In this document: one piece after another, positions 44,958-54,005 of the stretch
Layout: the number at the start of each line of letters is the position of its first letter
How positions within the stretch are numbered: position 1 is the stretch's first letter
NCBI GenBank assembly: GCA_913060875.1
Contig: CAJXSL010000006.1
Coordinates: forward strand, 1-64,000
DNA from: an uncultured Desulfobacteraceae bacterium
GTDB lineage: Bacteria; Desulfobacterota; Desulfobacteria; Desulfobacterales; UBA5852
DNA: 64,000 nt
Direction: 5' to 3'
Translations under genes and position numbers: made by a program
Notes under the pieces: model-generated
Told to the model about the DNA's origin: nothing
What the model saw: only the letters and a program-made list of their open reading frames with translations
Databases searched by the model: none

Positions 44958-45869
44958 ATGAATGCAGTAACATTGGGCCTTTCCGCGGGAACTCTTTTCG
45001 CGATGGCGGTTGTACTTGCTTATATTCTCGGCTGGGCCAGCCGTAAATTCCACGTCGAAGTCGACCCGCGGGTGACGGCCATCATGGAAGCGCTTCCGGG
45101 GGCCAATTGCGGCGGATGCGGATTCGTAGGCTGCAGCGACTATGCCGAAGCCATCGTCGCAGATGGTGCCCCGGTCAACAAATGTCCTGTGGGCGGTGCC
45201 AGCGTTGCCGAAGAGGTGGCCGGCATCATGGGGGTGGAACTGACCGACACGCTGCCGTTTCGGCCTATTGTGCACTGTGGAGCCCACACCCAGGATAAAC
45301 TTTTGCGCCATGACTACCTCGGCGAAAAGACCTGTGAAGCCGCCAACCTGGTTTCCGGCGTACAGGGATGTACATACGGGTGTCTTGGCTATGGGGATTG
45401 TACACGGGCGTGCAACTATGACGCCATACACGTGGTAGACGGTTTGGCAACGGTCGATTATGACAAGTGCGTCGGATGCGGGGCTTGCGCCAATGTATGC
45501 CCGCGCAATATCATTACCATGACGCCGTTCAAATACCAGCGGGTTATGGCCATTGCCTGTTCGAACAAGGATTTCGGCAAATCGGTGAAAGAGGTCTGCA
45601 CGGTGGGCTGCATCGGGTGCAAGGCCTGTGCAAAAGCTTGCAGCCTTTTTCATGTGGAAGACAATTTGTCATCCATCAACTACGAACTATACTGCCAGGA
45701 CTATACGGACGAGCTTAAGAAGGCGATCGAGAAATGCCCCCAGAAAAGAATCATTTTGGTGGGCAAGCCGACCGAAAAACACCTGGCCGAAACCAAAGAC
45801 ATGGATGTTCCCGAGTTGGTGGAGGCTGAGTTCCGGACGACGGTGGACGACACGGAATGGTGGGGCTAA
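44958..45869 (+). CDS. rnfB: Rnf complex subunit B (ferredoxin-like)
   Basis: RnfB accepts electrons from soluble ferredoxin. The 303-residue protein has an N-terminal membrane anchor (residues 5-25), the 4Fe-4S motif CGGCGFVGCSDYAEAI, a Cys-rich middle (CTYGCLGYGDCTRACNYDAI), CVGCGACANVCPRNII and CIGCKACAKACSLF. The additional clusters make it the long RnfB type seen in many anaerobes. It closes the operon and is followed by a strong terminator. No rnfH follows. Confidence 0.94.
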   Translation: MNAVTLGLSAGTLFAMAVVLAYILGWASRKFHVEVDPRVTAIMEALPGANCGGCGFVGCSDYAEAIVADGAPVNKCPVGGASVAEEVAGIMGVELTDTLPFRPIVHCGAHTQDKLLRHDYLGEKTCEAANLVSGVQGCTYGCLGYGDCTRACNYDAIHVVDGLATVDYDKCVGCGACANVCPRNIITMTPFKYQRVMAIACSNKDFGKSVKEVCTVGCIGCKACAKACSLFHVEDNLSSINYELYCQDYTDELKKAIEKCPQKRIILVGKPTEKHLAETKDMDVPELVEAEFRTTVDDTEWWG

Positions 45870-45915
45870 CGGCCGATCCATAAATCAACACGTCCAATTC
45901 AATTTGTTTTTGCTT

Positions 45916-45944
45916 AAGGCAGGGGATTCTCCCCTGCCTTTTTT
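45916..45944 (+). terminator. Rho-independent terminator of the rnf operon
   Basis: AAGGCAGGGG (45916-45925) and CCCCTGCCTT (45931-45940) form a 10-bp stem with loop ATTCT, followed by a six-T tract. It lies about 45 bases after rnfB and before the converging kinase gene. Confidence 0.92.
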
Positions 45945-45996
45945 ATTGGTGTGGTGTGGCTTATTGAGGGTGCTTTGGCGCGGGTATCGAAAGCGT

Positions 45997-47352
45997 TTAA
46001 AGATGGCGTACCGCCTTGACGTGGTTAGCGAAGGTCTTGTCCTGCCAGGCCACAAACCCGAGTTCCAAACTGACGTACCAGGCGCTGGTATAGGTGCGGC
46101 GATCACTGCTCCAGAGCCGTTTTTGGGCGGTTGCGAACGTGCCTGGAAGGCAATAATCGGTATCCGCAGGGGGGGGGCGTAAAATTGTCAATAATTCTTC
46201 TACTGTTGGCAGTCGCCAGTCGCTGTAGCCTGCCCACTGGCGGGCATTGAGGTCGTCAATATACGCAAAGACGTCAAACCAGTTCATCGGAAAATGGCTG
46301 CCGCCCTGGAGCCATTGCAGGCTGGTGGCCGGATCAAGAACGGTGGCGTTGTTACGGTCAGCTTCCAGGGGGGTGACACTGTACTGCCTGGGCTGCCAAA
46401 GAGAATTCAAGCCGAAGACATCCTGCGCATTGCGGACACCTGTCCGAAGAGGTTTTGACCTTGGTGTGCGGGGGGCTTGCGCTAAGCCCGAAGGTGGGCT
46501 GGTCTTAGTCGGTGCATACAAATGGCAGGTTGCCTCCACTTGGCGTTCCCAGCGCCGAAATAGGGACGTCAACTCATTCGACATGGAAAGGGCATCTTGG
46601 AAACGTTTGCCGGGTTGAGGAGAAAGGGCACGGGCAAGGAACGCGTCCCATTCCGGGTTGAGATTGGCATTGTAGCGGCTGGCTGGCTTGAGCGGGTGCT
46701 GGGGAAGCGTTCCCGTAAGCATCCGGTAGGCCATGACCCCCACCGAATAGATATCGGCTCTGTGGTCTACCTGATCCGGAGCCTTTTCCTGCTCGGGGGC
46801 GGCATAGTAGGGGGAGCCGACTTTCAAGGACGGCGGCACGGCCATTCGTTCGCCCCGCAGTTTGGACAGACCGAAATCGCAGATTTTGACGTTGTCATCT
46901 TCCGTAAGCAGGATATTGAAGGGCTTAATGTCCCGGTGAATAAGGCCGGCCGCATGCAGACGGCGCAGTCCTTCGAGAATCTGTTGGGTGTAGTGGACGA
47001 ACTTTTCGATGCGTAAGATACGGGAGGGCGCCTCCGTGATGTAGATCTCGCCTATGACCGCCCCCAGGGTGTTGCCGTAATAATCCATGACATAGTAGGG
47101 CCAGCCCTGGAATGAACCAAAGTCGACGACATCGATAATGTTGGGGTGGCGAATGGCGGCCATGGATTTGGCTTCCTGGGTAAAAAGGCGCACCAGCTGA
47201 TCCCTGCCGACCATCGCGAGCAAAAGATCCACGGGCGCCAGCAATTTGAGGGCCAGGATGCGACGGATAACCGGCACTTCGACCTGCAGCACCTTGCCCA
47301 TGCCGCCACGGCCCAGAAGGCCGCGAATTCTGTAATGATCAATGAACTTCAT
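45997..47352 (-). CDS. Ser/Thr protein kinase with C-terminal DUF1566 domain
   Basis: A 451-residue Hanks-type kinase. The Gly-rich loop LGRGGMGKV (13-21), K36, E60, HRDIKPFN with catalytic D141, DFG at 159-161 and the APE motif (AAPEQ at 184-188) are all present, so it should be active. After a Pro-rich linker (about 285-315), residues 335-451 match DUF1566/Lcl C-terminal proteins (DWRLPTVEELLTIL). No membrane helix separates the parts, unlike PASTA-type sensor kinases. It sits 22 bases after a metallophosphoesterase gene. The role of DUF1566 is unknown; ligand sensing is a guess. Confidence 0.86.
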   Translation of the reverse strand: MKFIDHYRIRGLLGRGGMGKVLQVEVPVIRRILALKLLAPVDLLLAMVGRDQLVRLFTQEAKSMAAIRHPNIIDVVDFGSFQGWPYYVMDYYGNTLGAVIGEIYITEAPSRILRIEKFVHYTQQILEGLRRLHAAGLIHRDIKPFNILLTEDDNVKICDFGLSKLRGERMAVPPSLKVGSPYYAAPEQEKAPDQVDHRADIYSVGVMAYRMLTGTLPQHPLKPASRYNANLNPEWDAFLARALSPQPGKRFQDALSMSNELTSLFRRWERQVEATCHLYAPTKTSPPSGLAQAPRTPRSKPLRTGVRNAQDVFGLNSLWQPRQYSVTPLEADRNNATVLDPATSLQWLQGGSHFPMNWFDVFAYIDDLNARQWAGYSDWRLPTVEELLTILRPPPADTDYCLPGTFATAQKRLWSSDRRTYTSAWYVSLELGFVAWQDKTFANHVKAVRHL

Positions 47353-47374
47353 GGCTTAGAACGGTGACAGATGG

Positions 47375-48103
47375 TTAACGTAGCCGGGTGGCGTGGGATT
47401 CGGGTAAGCCCGCCGCCAGGATTTTTTGAACGACCGCTTCAACGTCGTAGGGAATATACCGCAATTCTATGCTGAAAGTCTCCGGATCGAACACGGCATA
47501 TTTGGCATTGTTGTTGCCATCACGGGGCTGGCCGACACTGCCGACGTTGATGATATAGCGACCTTCGGGATTCAGTTGCCGCTTTCCGGCCGGGAATTCA
47601 TACCGTTCGATGCGGCCGTCGAGGTACTCGATGATTTCCGGGTAATGGGTGTGACCTGTAAAAAAAATCCGCTCGGACAGGGTTTGGAAGGTTTCTTCAA
47701 GTTCTTGGGCCGATATCTGGAACTGGTAGATGACAGGCGAGTCCGGCGGAAAGCCGTGAACAAAACGGTAGGTGTCATGAACGCGGCAATAAGGGAACTG
47801 ATGGATTTTTTCGATGGAATCCTCGGACAACATATCAACTGTTTTACGCAGGGATTCACGGGCCACCGGGTTAAACCAGTCCAACTCGGAGGGGTCGGTG
47901 ACGGCAAGTTCATGGTTTCCTAATACCGACGGAATGCCGAGGGTGGCCAGGCGTTGGATAACGGCTTCGGGTTCCGGACCATAACCAATATTATCGCCCA
48001 GGCTGAAAATTTGGGTGATTGCCAGGGATTCAATATCACGCAGAACCTCCTCGAAAGCGTCCAGGTTGCCGTGAATATCGGATAGAATCGACAACTTTTT
48101 CAT
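47375..48103 (-). CDS. Calcineurin-like metallophosphoesterase
   Basis: A 242-residue phosphoesterase with the metal-binding series SDIHGN (D at 8, H at 10), GDNIGYGP, GNHE and the late GHTHYP. The type resembles YfcE-like and serine/threonine or cyclic-nucleotide phosphatases. Its position between pilD and a Ser/Thr kinase gene is suggestive of a partner phosphatase, but sequence alone does not say protein or nucleotide substrate. The start at 48103 is chosen because family similarity begins at MKKLSILSDIHGN. Confidence 0.85.
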   Translation of the reverse strand: MKKLSILSDIHGNLDAFEEVLRDIESLAITQIFSLGDNIGYGPEPEAVIQRLATLGIPSVLGNHELAVTDPSELDWFNPVARESLRKTVDMLSEDSIEKIHQFPYCRVHDTYRFVHGFPPDSPVIYQFQISAQELEETFQTLSERIFFTGHTHYPEIIEYLDGRIERYEFPAGKRQLNPEGRYIINVGSVGQPRDGNNNAKYAVFDPETFSIELRYIPYDVEAVVQKILAAGLPESHATRLR

Positions 48104-48119
48104 ATTGCAGCAAATCCTT

Positions 48120-48905
48120 TCAGAAGGGAGCGCGCGCAAATCCTAAATACCATCGGATGACCTCCGTTCCGAAAAACAGGTAGGCTATTGCCCCGGCAGC
48201 CAGAAACGGTCCGAAAGGTAACCGGCTTTTCATCGAACGGCCGGCCGGAAGGGTTAAAAGCACACCGACCAGGGTGCCGGAAAGCGATGAAAAGAAAATG
48301 GTAAACAGTATCCCCTGCCAGCCGACCAGGGCGCCGATCATGGCCAGCAATTTGATGTCACCGCCCCCCATCCCGTCCCGTCCGGTCAGAAGCTGGTAGA
48401 CGAGTGCGACGGCATATAAGCTGCCGCCACCTGCCAGAATGCCGATCAGCGCGTCTTTCCAGGTAACAAAGGGGACCATGAATCCCAGCAGAAAAAAAAG
48501 GGGTATCCCTGGAAGCGAGAGAATATCGGGGATAATCTGGTGGTCGATGTCGATAAAAGTGATCACCAACAATACGGCAATAAACAAGAAATAAACCGCA
48601 GAGGCCATCGTGGGGCCGTACTTAATGAATACCGCCAGTGAAGCGAGCCCCGTGATCATCTCCACCATGGGGTAGCGGAAGGGGATATGGACCTGACAGC
48701 GGCGACAGCGGCCACGCAGGATAATATAGCTGAGAATCGGAATATTGTCGTAGAAGGGGATGCGGTAGCCGCAACGGGGACAGGCGGAGGGAGGGCTGAC
48801 AATCGATTTGCCTTCCGGAATGCGATAGATGCAGACATTGAGAAAACTGCCGATGCAGGCGCCGAAAACGAAAGAAAAGATGCTCAGTAAGTGGAATGGA
48901 TGCAT
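48120..48905 (-). CDS. pilD: Prepilin peptidase/methyltransferase
   Basis: PilD cleaves and N-methylates type IV prepilins and type II secretion pseudopilins. The 261-residue protein has the methyltransferase zinc site C42, C45, C67, C70 (CPRC and CRRC), then the catalytic Asp pair in FIDIDHQIIPD and GGGDIKLL, in an eight-helix membrane protein. It heads a minus-strand unit pilD-phosphoesterase-kinase. No pilin gene is in the window. The start at 48905 is chosen over 48977 because the upstream part is not membrane-like. Confidence 0.93.
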   Translation of the reverse strand: MHPFHLLSIFSFVFGACIGSFLNVCIYRIPEGKSIVSPPSACPRCGYRIPFYDNIPILSYIILRGRCRRCQVHIPFRYPMVEMITGLASLAVFIKYGPTMASAVYFLFIAVLLVITFIDIDHQIIPDILSLPGIPLFFLLGFMVPFVTWKDALIGILAGGGSLYAVALVYQLLTGRDGMGGGDIKLLAMIGALVGWQGILFTIFFSSLSGTLVGVLLTLPAGRSMKSRLPFGPFLAAGAIAYLFFGTEVIRWYLGFARAPF

Positions 48906-49072
48906 GTGCGTCAGGTTTCCCTCTGGCCTGCAAAGCAATCGATCATGTTGCCACCTGTTTGGTTGATGCCGACCCACCCGGAGGTGTTTTGATGATGGTG
49001 CCCGCCGTGATGGGACAGCACTTGCGCTGAGGATATATTTAGGCGTGAGAGGCTAAAAAAGCAAGCAGCATG

Positions 49073-49100
49073 TTGTTTTCAAAAAGGAATGTCTTATATT
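49073..49100 (+). promoter_or_regulatory. Candidate promoter of lon
   Basis: TTGTTT (49073-49078), 16-bp spacer and TATATT (49095-49100). The leader to the ATG at 49197 is about 90 bases. No heat-shock (sigma-32) consensus was seen. Confidence 0.35.
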
Positions 49101-49196
49101 AATATGTTTTACCCCAAAAGAAACAGCGTGGCCCCCGATGGACGCCGGTTTGACGGCACGGCGGTATCGTTCGACCACCGGATGCAAGGAGAAACC

Positions 49197-51665
49197 ATGG
49201 CAGAAACTGACAAAGACGACCTGGTCACCATCATTGACGAAGAGGACCGCCAGGATATCATACCGGATGCCCTGCCACTGATGCCGGTGCGGGATGTGGT
49301 CATTTTTACCGATATGCTGCTGCCGCTTTTCGTGGGGCGCAAGAAATCGATCCGGGCCGTGGAAGAGGCTTTGTCCAAAGATGGTTACATCCTGCTGGCC
49401 ACCCAGAAAGATCCCAATGTCGAGGATCCCGAGTCGGACGATATTTTTTCGATTGGTACGGTGGGGCGCATTTTACGCATGCTGAAACTGCCGGATGGGC
49501 GTGCCAAAACACTGGTACAGGGCGTTGCCAAAGCCCAGATCAAAAAATACGTCCGTAAACGTGGGTTTTACCGCGTGAAAATCAACGTGATGGAAGAGCC
49601 GGACATGGAAGCCCCTGACATTGAAGTCGAGGCGCTCATGCGGAATGTTCGGGAGTATTCGGAGAAGATCCTGGCCCTGCGGGGGGAGTTGACCAATGAT
49701 GTCAGTGCCATTCTGGAGAGCATCGACAACCCCGGAAAGCTGGCGGACCTGGTCGCATCGAACCTGAAGCTGAAGATCGAAGAGGCACAGGAAATCCTGG
49801 AAACAATTGATCCGGTTAAACGGCTCGAAACCGTCAATACCCTTTTGTCACGGGAAATGAACCTCTCCGCCATCCAGGCCAAAATACAATCCGACGTCAA
49901 GGACGAAATTTCGAAAAACCAGCGGGATTATTTCCTGCGCGAGCAGATGCGGGCCATCAACCGTGAGTTGGGGGAGGGTGATGACCGTGCGCAGGAAGTC
50001 GAAGATTACAAGGACAAAATCCGCAAAGCGAAGATGCCCAAAGACGCGAAAGAGGAGGCGCACAAGCAGTTGCGCCGACTGGAGCAGATGCATTCGGATT
50101 CGGCCGAAGCGACCATAATTCGCACGTACCTGGACTGGATGGTCGAAGTGCCCTGGGCGAAATCCACCAAGGACATGCTGGATATCGATTATGCCCGCAA
50201 AGTGCTGGACCGTGAGCATTACGGGCTGGCCAAGATAAAAGACCGCATTCTGGAATATCTCAGTGTACGCAAGCTCAATCCCAAGATGAAAGGTCCGATC
50301 CTGTGCCTGGTGGGGCCGCCGGGGGTCGGCAAGACGTCGCTGGGCCAGGCCATTGCCAAGGCCATGAAACGCAAATTTGTGCGCCTTTCTCTGGGCGGGA
50401 TCCACGACGAGGCGGAAATAAGGGGGCATCGCCGGACGTATATCGGAGCTCTGCCCGGTCGCATCATCCAGGGGCTCAAACAATGCAAGGTCAACAACCC
50501 TGTTTTCATGATGGACGAGATCGATAAATTGGGGTCCGATTTTAGAGGGGATCCCTCTTCAGCCCTCCTGGAGGCCCTGGACCCGGAGCAGAACGACGCC
50601 TTCAGCGACCATTACCTGAACCAGTCTTTTGATTTATCGAATGTTATGTTCATCCTTACGGCCAACCTGACCGATACGATTCCATCGCCTTTGCTGGACC
50701 GTATGGAGGTGATCCATCTGTCGGGTTATACGGAGGAAGAAAAACAGAAAATCGCTGTTGACTACCTGATCCCGCGGCAAGTCAAAAACAACGGTTTAAC
50801 AGCGCGTAAAATTCGGTTCAGTGCCGGTGCCGTGCAGCAGATGATATCCGAATATACCCTGGAGGCCGGTCTGCGCAATCTGGAGCGTGAGATCGGCACC
50901 GTCTGTCGCAAAGTGGCCCGCCGGATTGCCGAGGGGCGCAAAGGACTCTTCGCCGTTACCCAGAAGAATCTCAGCCGCTACCTGGGGCCGCCTAGCTACC
51001 AACCGGAGTTGGACAAGGACGAAAGCCAGGTGGGGCTGGTCACAGGATTGGCCTGGACCCAGACCGGCGGTGAAGTATTATATGTGGAGACTTCCCTGAT
51101 GCCCGGAAAAGGGGAGTTGATCATGACCGGTCAGTTGGGGGAAGTCATGCAGGAATCCGGCCGGGCGGCGTTAAGTTATGCCCGGGCCAATCTGGAGCTT
51201 CTGGGCGTTGAGCGGGATATTTTTGAGAATTACGATATCCATATTCATGTTCCGGCCGGGGCGATTCCCAAAGACGGGCCATCGGCCGGGATCGCCATGG
51301 CCACGGGACTTATTTCCGTCCTGACCGGCCGGGCGGTGAACAAGGATGTCGCCATGACCGGTGAAATTTCCCTGCGGGGAAGGGTGCTGCCCATCGGCGG
51401 ATTGAAGGAAAAAGCGATGGGGGCCCTGCGGGGCAAAGTGTTTACAGTGGTTATCCCGGAAAAAAATCGCAAGGATCTTATCGACATCCCGGCCAACGTC
51501 AAGCGGAAGCTTAAATTTGTGATCGTGCACCACATGGATCAGGTGCTGGACATTGCCCTTGAGCCGGCCGCCAAATCGGGTCGCAAAGCCCCTGTGGCGC
51601 GCAAGAAAAAGACCAAGAAAGGTTCGGCGGACGTCAAGCGTAAATCATCCCGAAAGTTGTCATGA
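49197..51665 (+). CDS. lon: Lon protease
   Basis: Classical ATP-dependent Lon of 822 residues: N-terminal substrate domain (LPLMPVRDVVIFTDMLLPL), AAA module with GPPGVGKTSLG and protease domain with S696 in KDGPSAG and K739 in GGLKEK. After the normal end it carries a tail of about 32 residues, very rich in Lys and Arg (RKAPVARKKKTKKG). AAGGAGAAACC precedes the ATG at 49197; the frame is open to 49089. Its stop overlaps the tsaB start (ATGA). Lon degrades misfolded and regulatory proteins. Confidence 0.96.
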   Translation: MAETDKDDLVTIIDEEDRQDIIPDALPLMPVRDVVIFTDMLLPLFVGRKKSIRAVEEALSKDGYILLATQKDPNVEDPESDDIFSIGTVGRILRMLKLPDGRAKTLVQGVAKAQIKKYVRKRGFYRVKINVMEEPDMEAPDIEVEALMRNVREYSEKILALRGELTNDVSAILESIDNPGKLADLVASNLKLKIEEAQEILETIDPVKRLETVNTLLSREMNLSAIQAKIQSDVKDEISKNQRDYFLREQMRAINRELGEGDDRAQEVEDYKDKIRKAKMPKDAKEEAHKQLRRLEQMHSDSAEATIIRTYLDWMVEVPWAKSTKDMLDIDYARKVLDREHYGLAKIKDRILEYLSVRKLNPKMKGPILCLVGPPGVGKTSLGQAIAKAMKRKFVRLSLGGIHDEAEIRGHRRTYIGALPGRIIQGLKQCKVNNPVFMMDEIDKLGSDFRGDPSSALLEALDPEQNDAFSDHYLNQSFDLSNVMFILTANLTDTIPSPLLDRMEVIHLSGYTEEEKQKIAVDYLIPRQVKNNGLTARKIRFSAGAVQQMISEYTLEAGLRNLEREIGTVCRKVARRIAEGRKGLFAVTQKNLSRYLGPPSYQPELDKDESQVGLVTGLAWTQTGGEVLYVETSLMPGKGELIMTGQLGEVMQESGRAALSYARANLELLGVERDIFENYDIHIHVPAGAIPKDGPSAGIAMATGLISVLTGRAVNKDVAMTGEISLRGRVLPIGGLKEKAMGALRGKVFTVVIPEKNRKDLIDIPANVKRKLKFVIVHHMDQVLDIALEPAAKSGRKAPVARKKKTKKGSADVKRKSSRKLS

Positions 51666-52348
51666 TAACCCTTGCCATCGATAGCGCCAGCCGAAGCTGC
51701 AGTGTTGCCGTGCTGGACGGTGAGCAGGTGCTGGCCGAGATCAATGATGTCAGCGGCCAGACACACTCCCGTCATCTCATGACCATGGTGGATCGCGTGA
51801 TCGCCATGTCCGTGGGTCGTTTTAAAAACATCGACGGGTTTGCGGTGACCAAAGGTCCCGGCAGTTTCACCGGGCTGCGCATCGGTATCAGCGCCGCCAA
51901 AGGGCTTGCCGAGGCGGCCGGCAAACCCCTGGTGGGCGTGTCGAGTTTGCAGGTCCTGGCATGGCAGGTTTCCCCGAGCGAGGCCCTTATCATTCCCATG
52001 CTTGACGCCCGCCGCAAGGAAGTTTACGCGGCACGTTTCATACGTGACGGCGATACCCTGAAAGGCATCGGATCCGAACAGGCCCTTTCCCCTGAACTTG
52101 CGGTGCGAGGTGTGGAGACACCGTGTCTGCTTGTCGGCGACGGGGCCGTAGTCTACGCCGAGCGCCTGGGGAAAATTTTGGGTGATCGGATGCGGATGGC
52201 CCTGCCATTTCAGCAGATCATTCGGGCTTCGACCGTGGCCTTTCTGGCCGCCGAAAAGTTGGCCGGCGGCCTGGATGAGCGTATGGGGATCACGCCGCAC
52301 TATATTCGTAAATCCTATGTCGAAGAAGGGCGTCACACGGCCGCTTGA
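51662..52348 (+). CDS. tsaB: tRNA threonylcarbamoyladenosine protein TsaB
   Basis: TsaB is the noncatalytic partner of TsaD in making t6A at tRNA position 37. The 228-residue protein opens with LAIDSASRSCSVAVLDG, contains GPGSFTGLRIGISAAKGLA, and has the ASKHA fold pattern. The start ATG overlaps the lon stop (ATGA), so translation is coupled. tsaD and tsaE are not present in the window. Confidence 0.92.
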   Translation: MITLAIDSASRSCSVAVLDGEQVLAEINDVSGQTHSRHLMTMVDRVIAMSVGRFKNIDGFAVTKGPGSFTGLRIGISAAKGLAEAAGKPLVGVSSLQVLAWQVSPSEALIIPMLDARRKEVYAARFIRDGDTLKGIGSEQALSPELAVRGVETPCLLVGDGAVVYAERLGKILGDRMRMALPFQQIIRASTVAFLAAEKLAGGLDERMGITPHYIRKSYVEEGRHTAA

Positions 52349-52402
52349 TAAACGGCTCGTTGCGACACCGGACGCAAAAGCGACGAAATGCCGTTTTGGC
52401 AG

Positions 52403-52431
52403 TTGACAAGCCTTTATGCGATTGATAAATA
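52403..52431 (+). promoter_or_regulatory. Candidate promoter of psd
   Basis: TTGACA (52403-52408) is perfect; with a 17-bp spacer the -10 is TAAATA (52426-52431), a poor match. It lies in the 150-bp gap after tsaB. Confidence 0.3.
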
Positions 52432-52497
52432 TACCAATTTTAATAGCGTTGGAAAAAGAACGGACTGATATTTGGTGCCGGATGCAGGGACCTCTCC

Positions 52498-53169
52498 ATG
52501 AGTCGATACGTTTGGGCTGACCCCCCCAGTCAAACAGCATTTCCGATCGCCCGGCCGGGCCTTCCCTTGATTGCCGCCGCCAGTTTTGTAACGGCGGTTT
52601 TCGCCTTGCTGGGCTTGCAGTGGCCGGCGCTTTTAGGGTTGGTGGCGACCCTTTGCATATGCGCCTTCTTCCGGGATCCCGACCGCGTGATTCCGTCTGA
52701 TGAAGGGGCTGTGGTGTCGCCGGCCGATGGCAAAGTCGTCATTTGTGAAAAAATTGCCCAGTCGGACTATTACGAGGGCGAATGCCTGAAAATCAGTGTA
52801 TTTATGACGGTTTTCAATGTCCATGTGAACCGTATGGTTTACGACGGGACCATAACGGATACCCATTACCATCCCGGCAAGTTTTTTTCGGCCAATCTCG
52901 ACAAGGCCTCCCGTGAAAACGAACACAATGCCCTTACGCTGGAGGGACCTGGTGGTCATCGCATGGTTGTCGTTCAGATTGCCGGTTTAATTGCGCGGCG
53001 CATTGTTTGCGGTGTCCAGACGGGGAGCACCCTCGTTCGCGGCGAGCGGTTTGGCATGATTTGTTTCGGCTCGCGGCTGGATGTCTATCTGCCGCCGGAA
53101 GCAGTGCCGCATGTAAAAATCGGTGACAAAGTGAAAGCCGGCACTTCCATTCTCGGTTATCTGAAATAA
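52498..53169 (+). CDS. psd: Phosphatidylserine decarboxylase (short type)
   Basis: Makes phosphatidylethanolamine from phosphatidylserine. The 223-residue proenzyme is of the short PSD-A type. Two N-terminal membrane segments (about 22-38 and 42-58) lead into FFRDPDRVIPSDEGAVVSPADGKVV, and the self-cleavage motif is FGS in RFGMICFGSRLD near the end, where Ser becomes the pyruvoyl group. HVNRMVYDGTI is also typical. No pssA gene follows. Confidence 0.92.
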   Translation: MSRYVWADPPSQTAFPIARPGLPLIAAASFVTAVFALLGLQWPALLGLVATLCICAFFRDPDRVIPSDEGAVVSPADGKVVICEKIAQSDYYEGECLKISVFMTVFNVHVNRMVYDGTITDTHYHPGKFFSANLDKASRENEHNALTLEGPGGHRMVVVQIAGLIARRIVCGVQTGSTLVRGERFGMICFGSRLDVYLPPEAVPHVKIGDKVKAGTSILGYLK

Positions 53170-53290
53170 CATTCTTAATAGCGTTAAGGACGGTAGCGAC
53201 GGAGATTTTCAAAACGTCTTCGTGATTGATTATTATTGAAATTTTTGCCGACCGTATGGCACGCGTCGGCTTGCTTTTTAAGGAGAAAAG

Positions 53291-53758
53291 GTGGAACGGA
53301 TACCCATTACACGCAAAGGATTCGAGGCACTGAAAGCGGAACTTGAGCGCATCAAGAAAGTCGATCGCCCTGAGAACATCCAGGCCATCGAAGAAGCGCG
53401 TGCCCATGGCGATCTTTCCGAAAACGCCGAATACACGGCGGCCAAAGACCGCCAGCAGTTTCTCAGTGCGCGTATCAGTGAGTTGGAGTATAAAATCGGT
53501 AATGCCGATGTCATTGATCCCAATAACCTGCCCCGCGACCGGGTCGTGTTCGGTTCCCGGGTTCTTCTCGAGAACACCGACACCGGTGAAGACGTGGAAT
53601 ATCAGCTTGTCGGGCCGGATGAATCCAATATCGATGAAGGCCGTATTTCCGTATCGTCCCCGTTGGGAAAGGCCATTATCGGCAAACGCCCGGATGAAGA
53701 AATTACGGTGCAGGCCCCTGGCGGCCGGCGTACCTATGAACTGGTTGAAATCCTCTGA
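53291..53758 (+). CDS. greA: Transcription elongation factor GreA
   Basis: GreA rescues backtracked RNA polymerase. The 155-residue protein has the N-terminal coiled coil with acidic tip (ARAHGDLSENAEYTAAKDRQ) and the FKBP-like C-terminal domain (VFGSRVLLENTDTGEDVEYQLVG; SPLGKAIIGK). It begins at GTG 53291 behind AAGGAGAAAAG. rpoZ follows 43 bases later, so two RNA polymerase accessory genes are adjacent. Confidence 0.96.
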   Translation: MERIPITRKGFEALKAELERIKKVDRPENIQAIEEARAHGDLSENAEYTAAKDRQQFLSARISELEYKIGNADVIDPNNLPRDRVVFGSRVLLENTDTGEDVEYQLVGPDESNIDEGRISVSSPLGKAIIGKRPDEEITVQAPGGRRTYELVEIL

Positions 53759-53801
53759 TGGCATTCCATTAGAAGCAAGCCCCATTTCAGGAGGTTGACA
53801 C

Positions 53802-54005
53802 GTGGCAAGAATAACGATTGAAGATTGTCTCCGGCGCATCCCGAACCGTTTTATGCTGGTCAATTTGGTGGCTCGGCGTGTTCGTCAGATCCGTGAGGGT
53901 TCGGAATACCTGGTGAGTTCCCCCAAGAACGAAGATATCGTCATTTCTTTGCGGGAAGTCGCGGCCGGAAGAGTTGCCTTCGTGCCGAATACCGAAGAGG
54001 ATTAG
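53802..54005 (+). CDS. rpoZ: RNA polymerase omega subunit
   Basis: A 67-residue omega subunit. MARITIEDCLRRIPNRFMLV and the conserved LVARRVRQIREG segment are diagnostic; the C-terminus includes NEDIVISLREVAAGRV. Translation starts at GTG 53802 after AGGAGG. Its TAG stop coincides with the first bases of a palindromic element, so the native C-terminus may once have been longer. Confidence 0.94.
   Translation: MARITIEDCLRRIPNRFMLVNLVARRVRQIREGSEYLVSSPKNEDIVISLREVAAGRVAFVPNTEED

Noticed and set aside
52349-52497. Possible tRNA or small RNA gene after tsaB
   Set aside because: No cloverleaf or conserved T-loop sequence could be found; only a promoter-like pair is visible.
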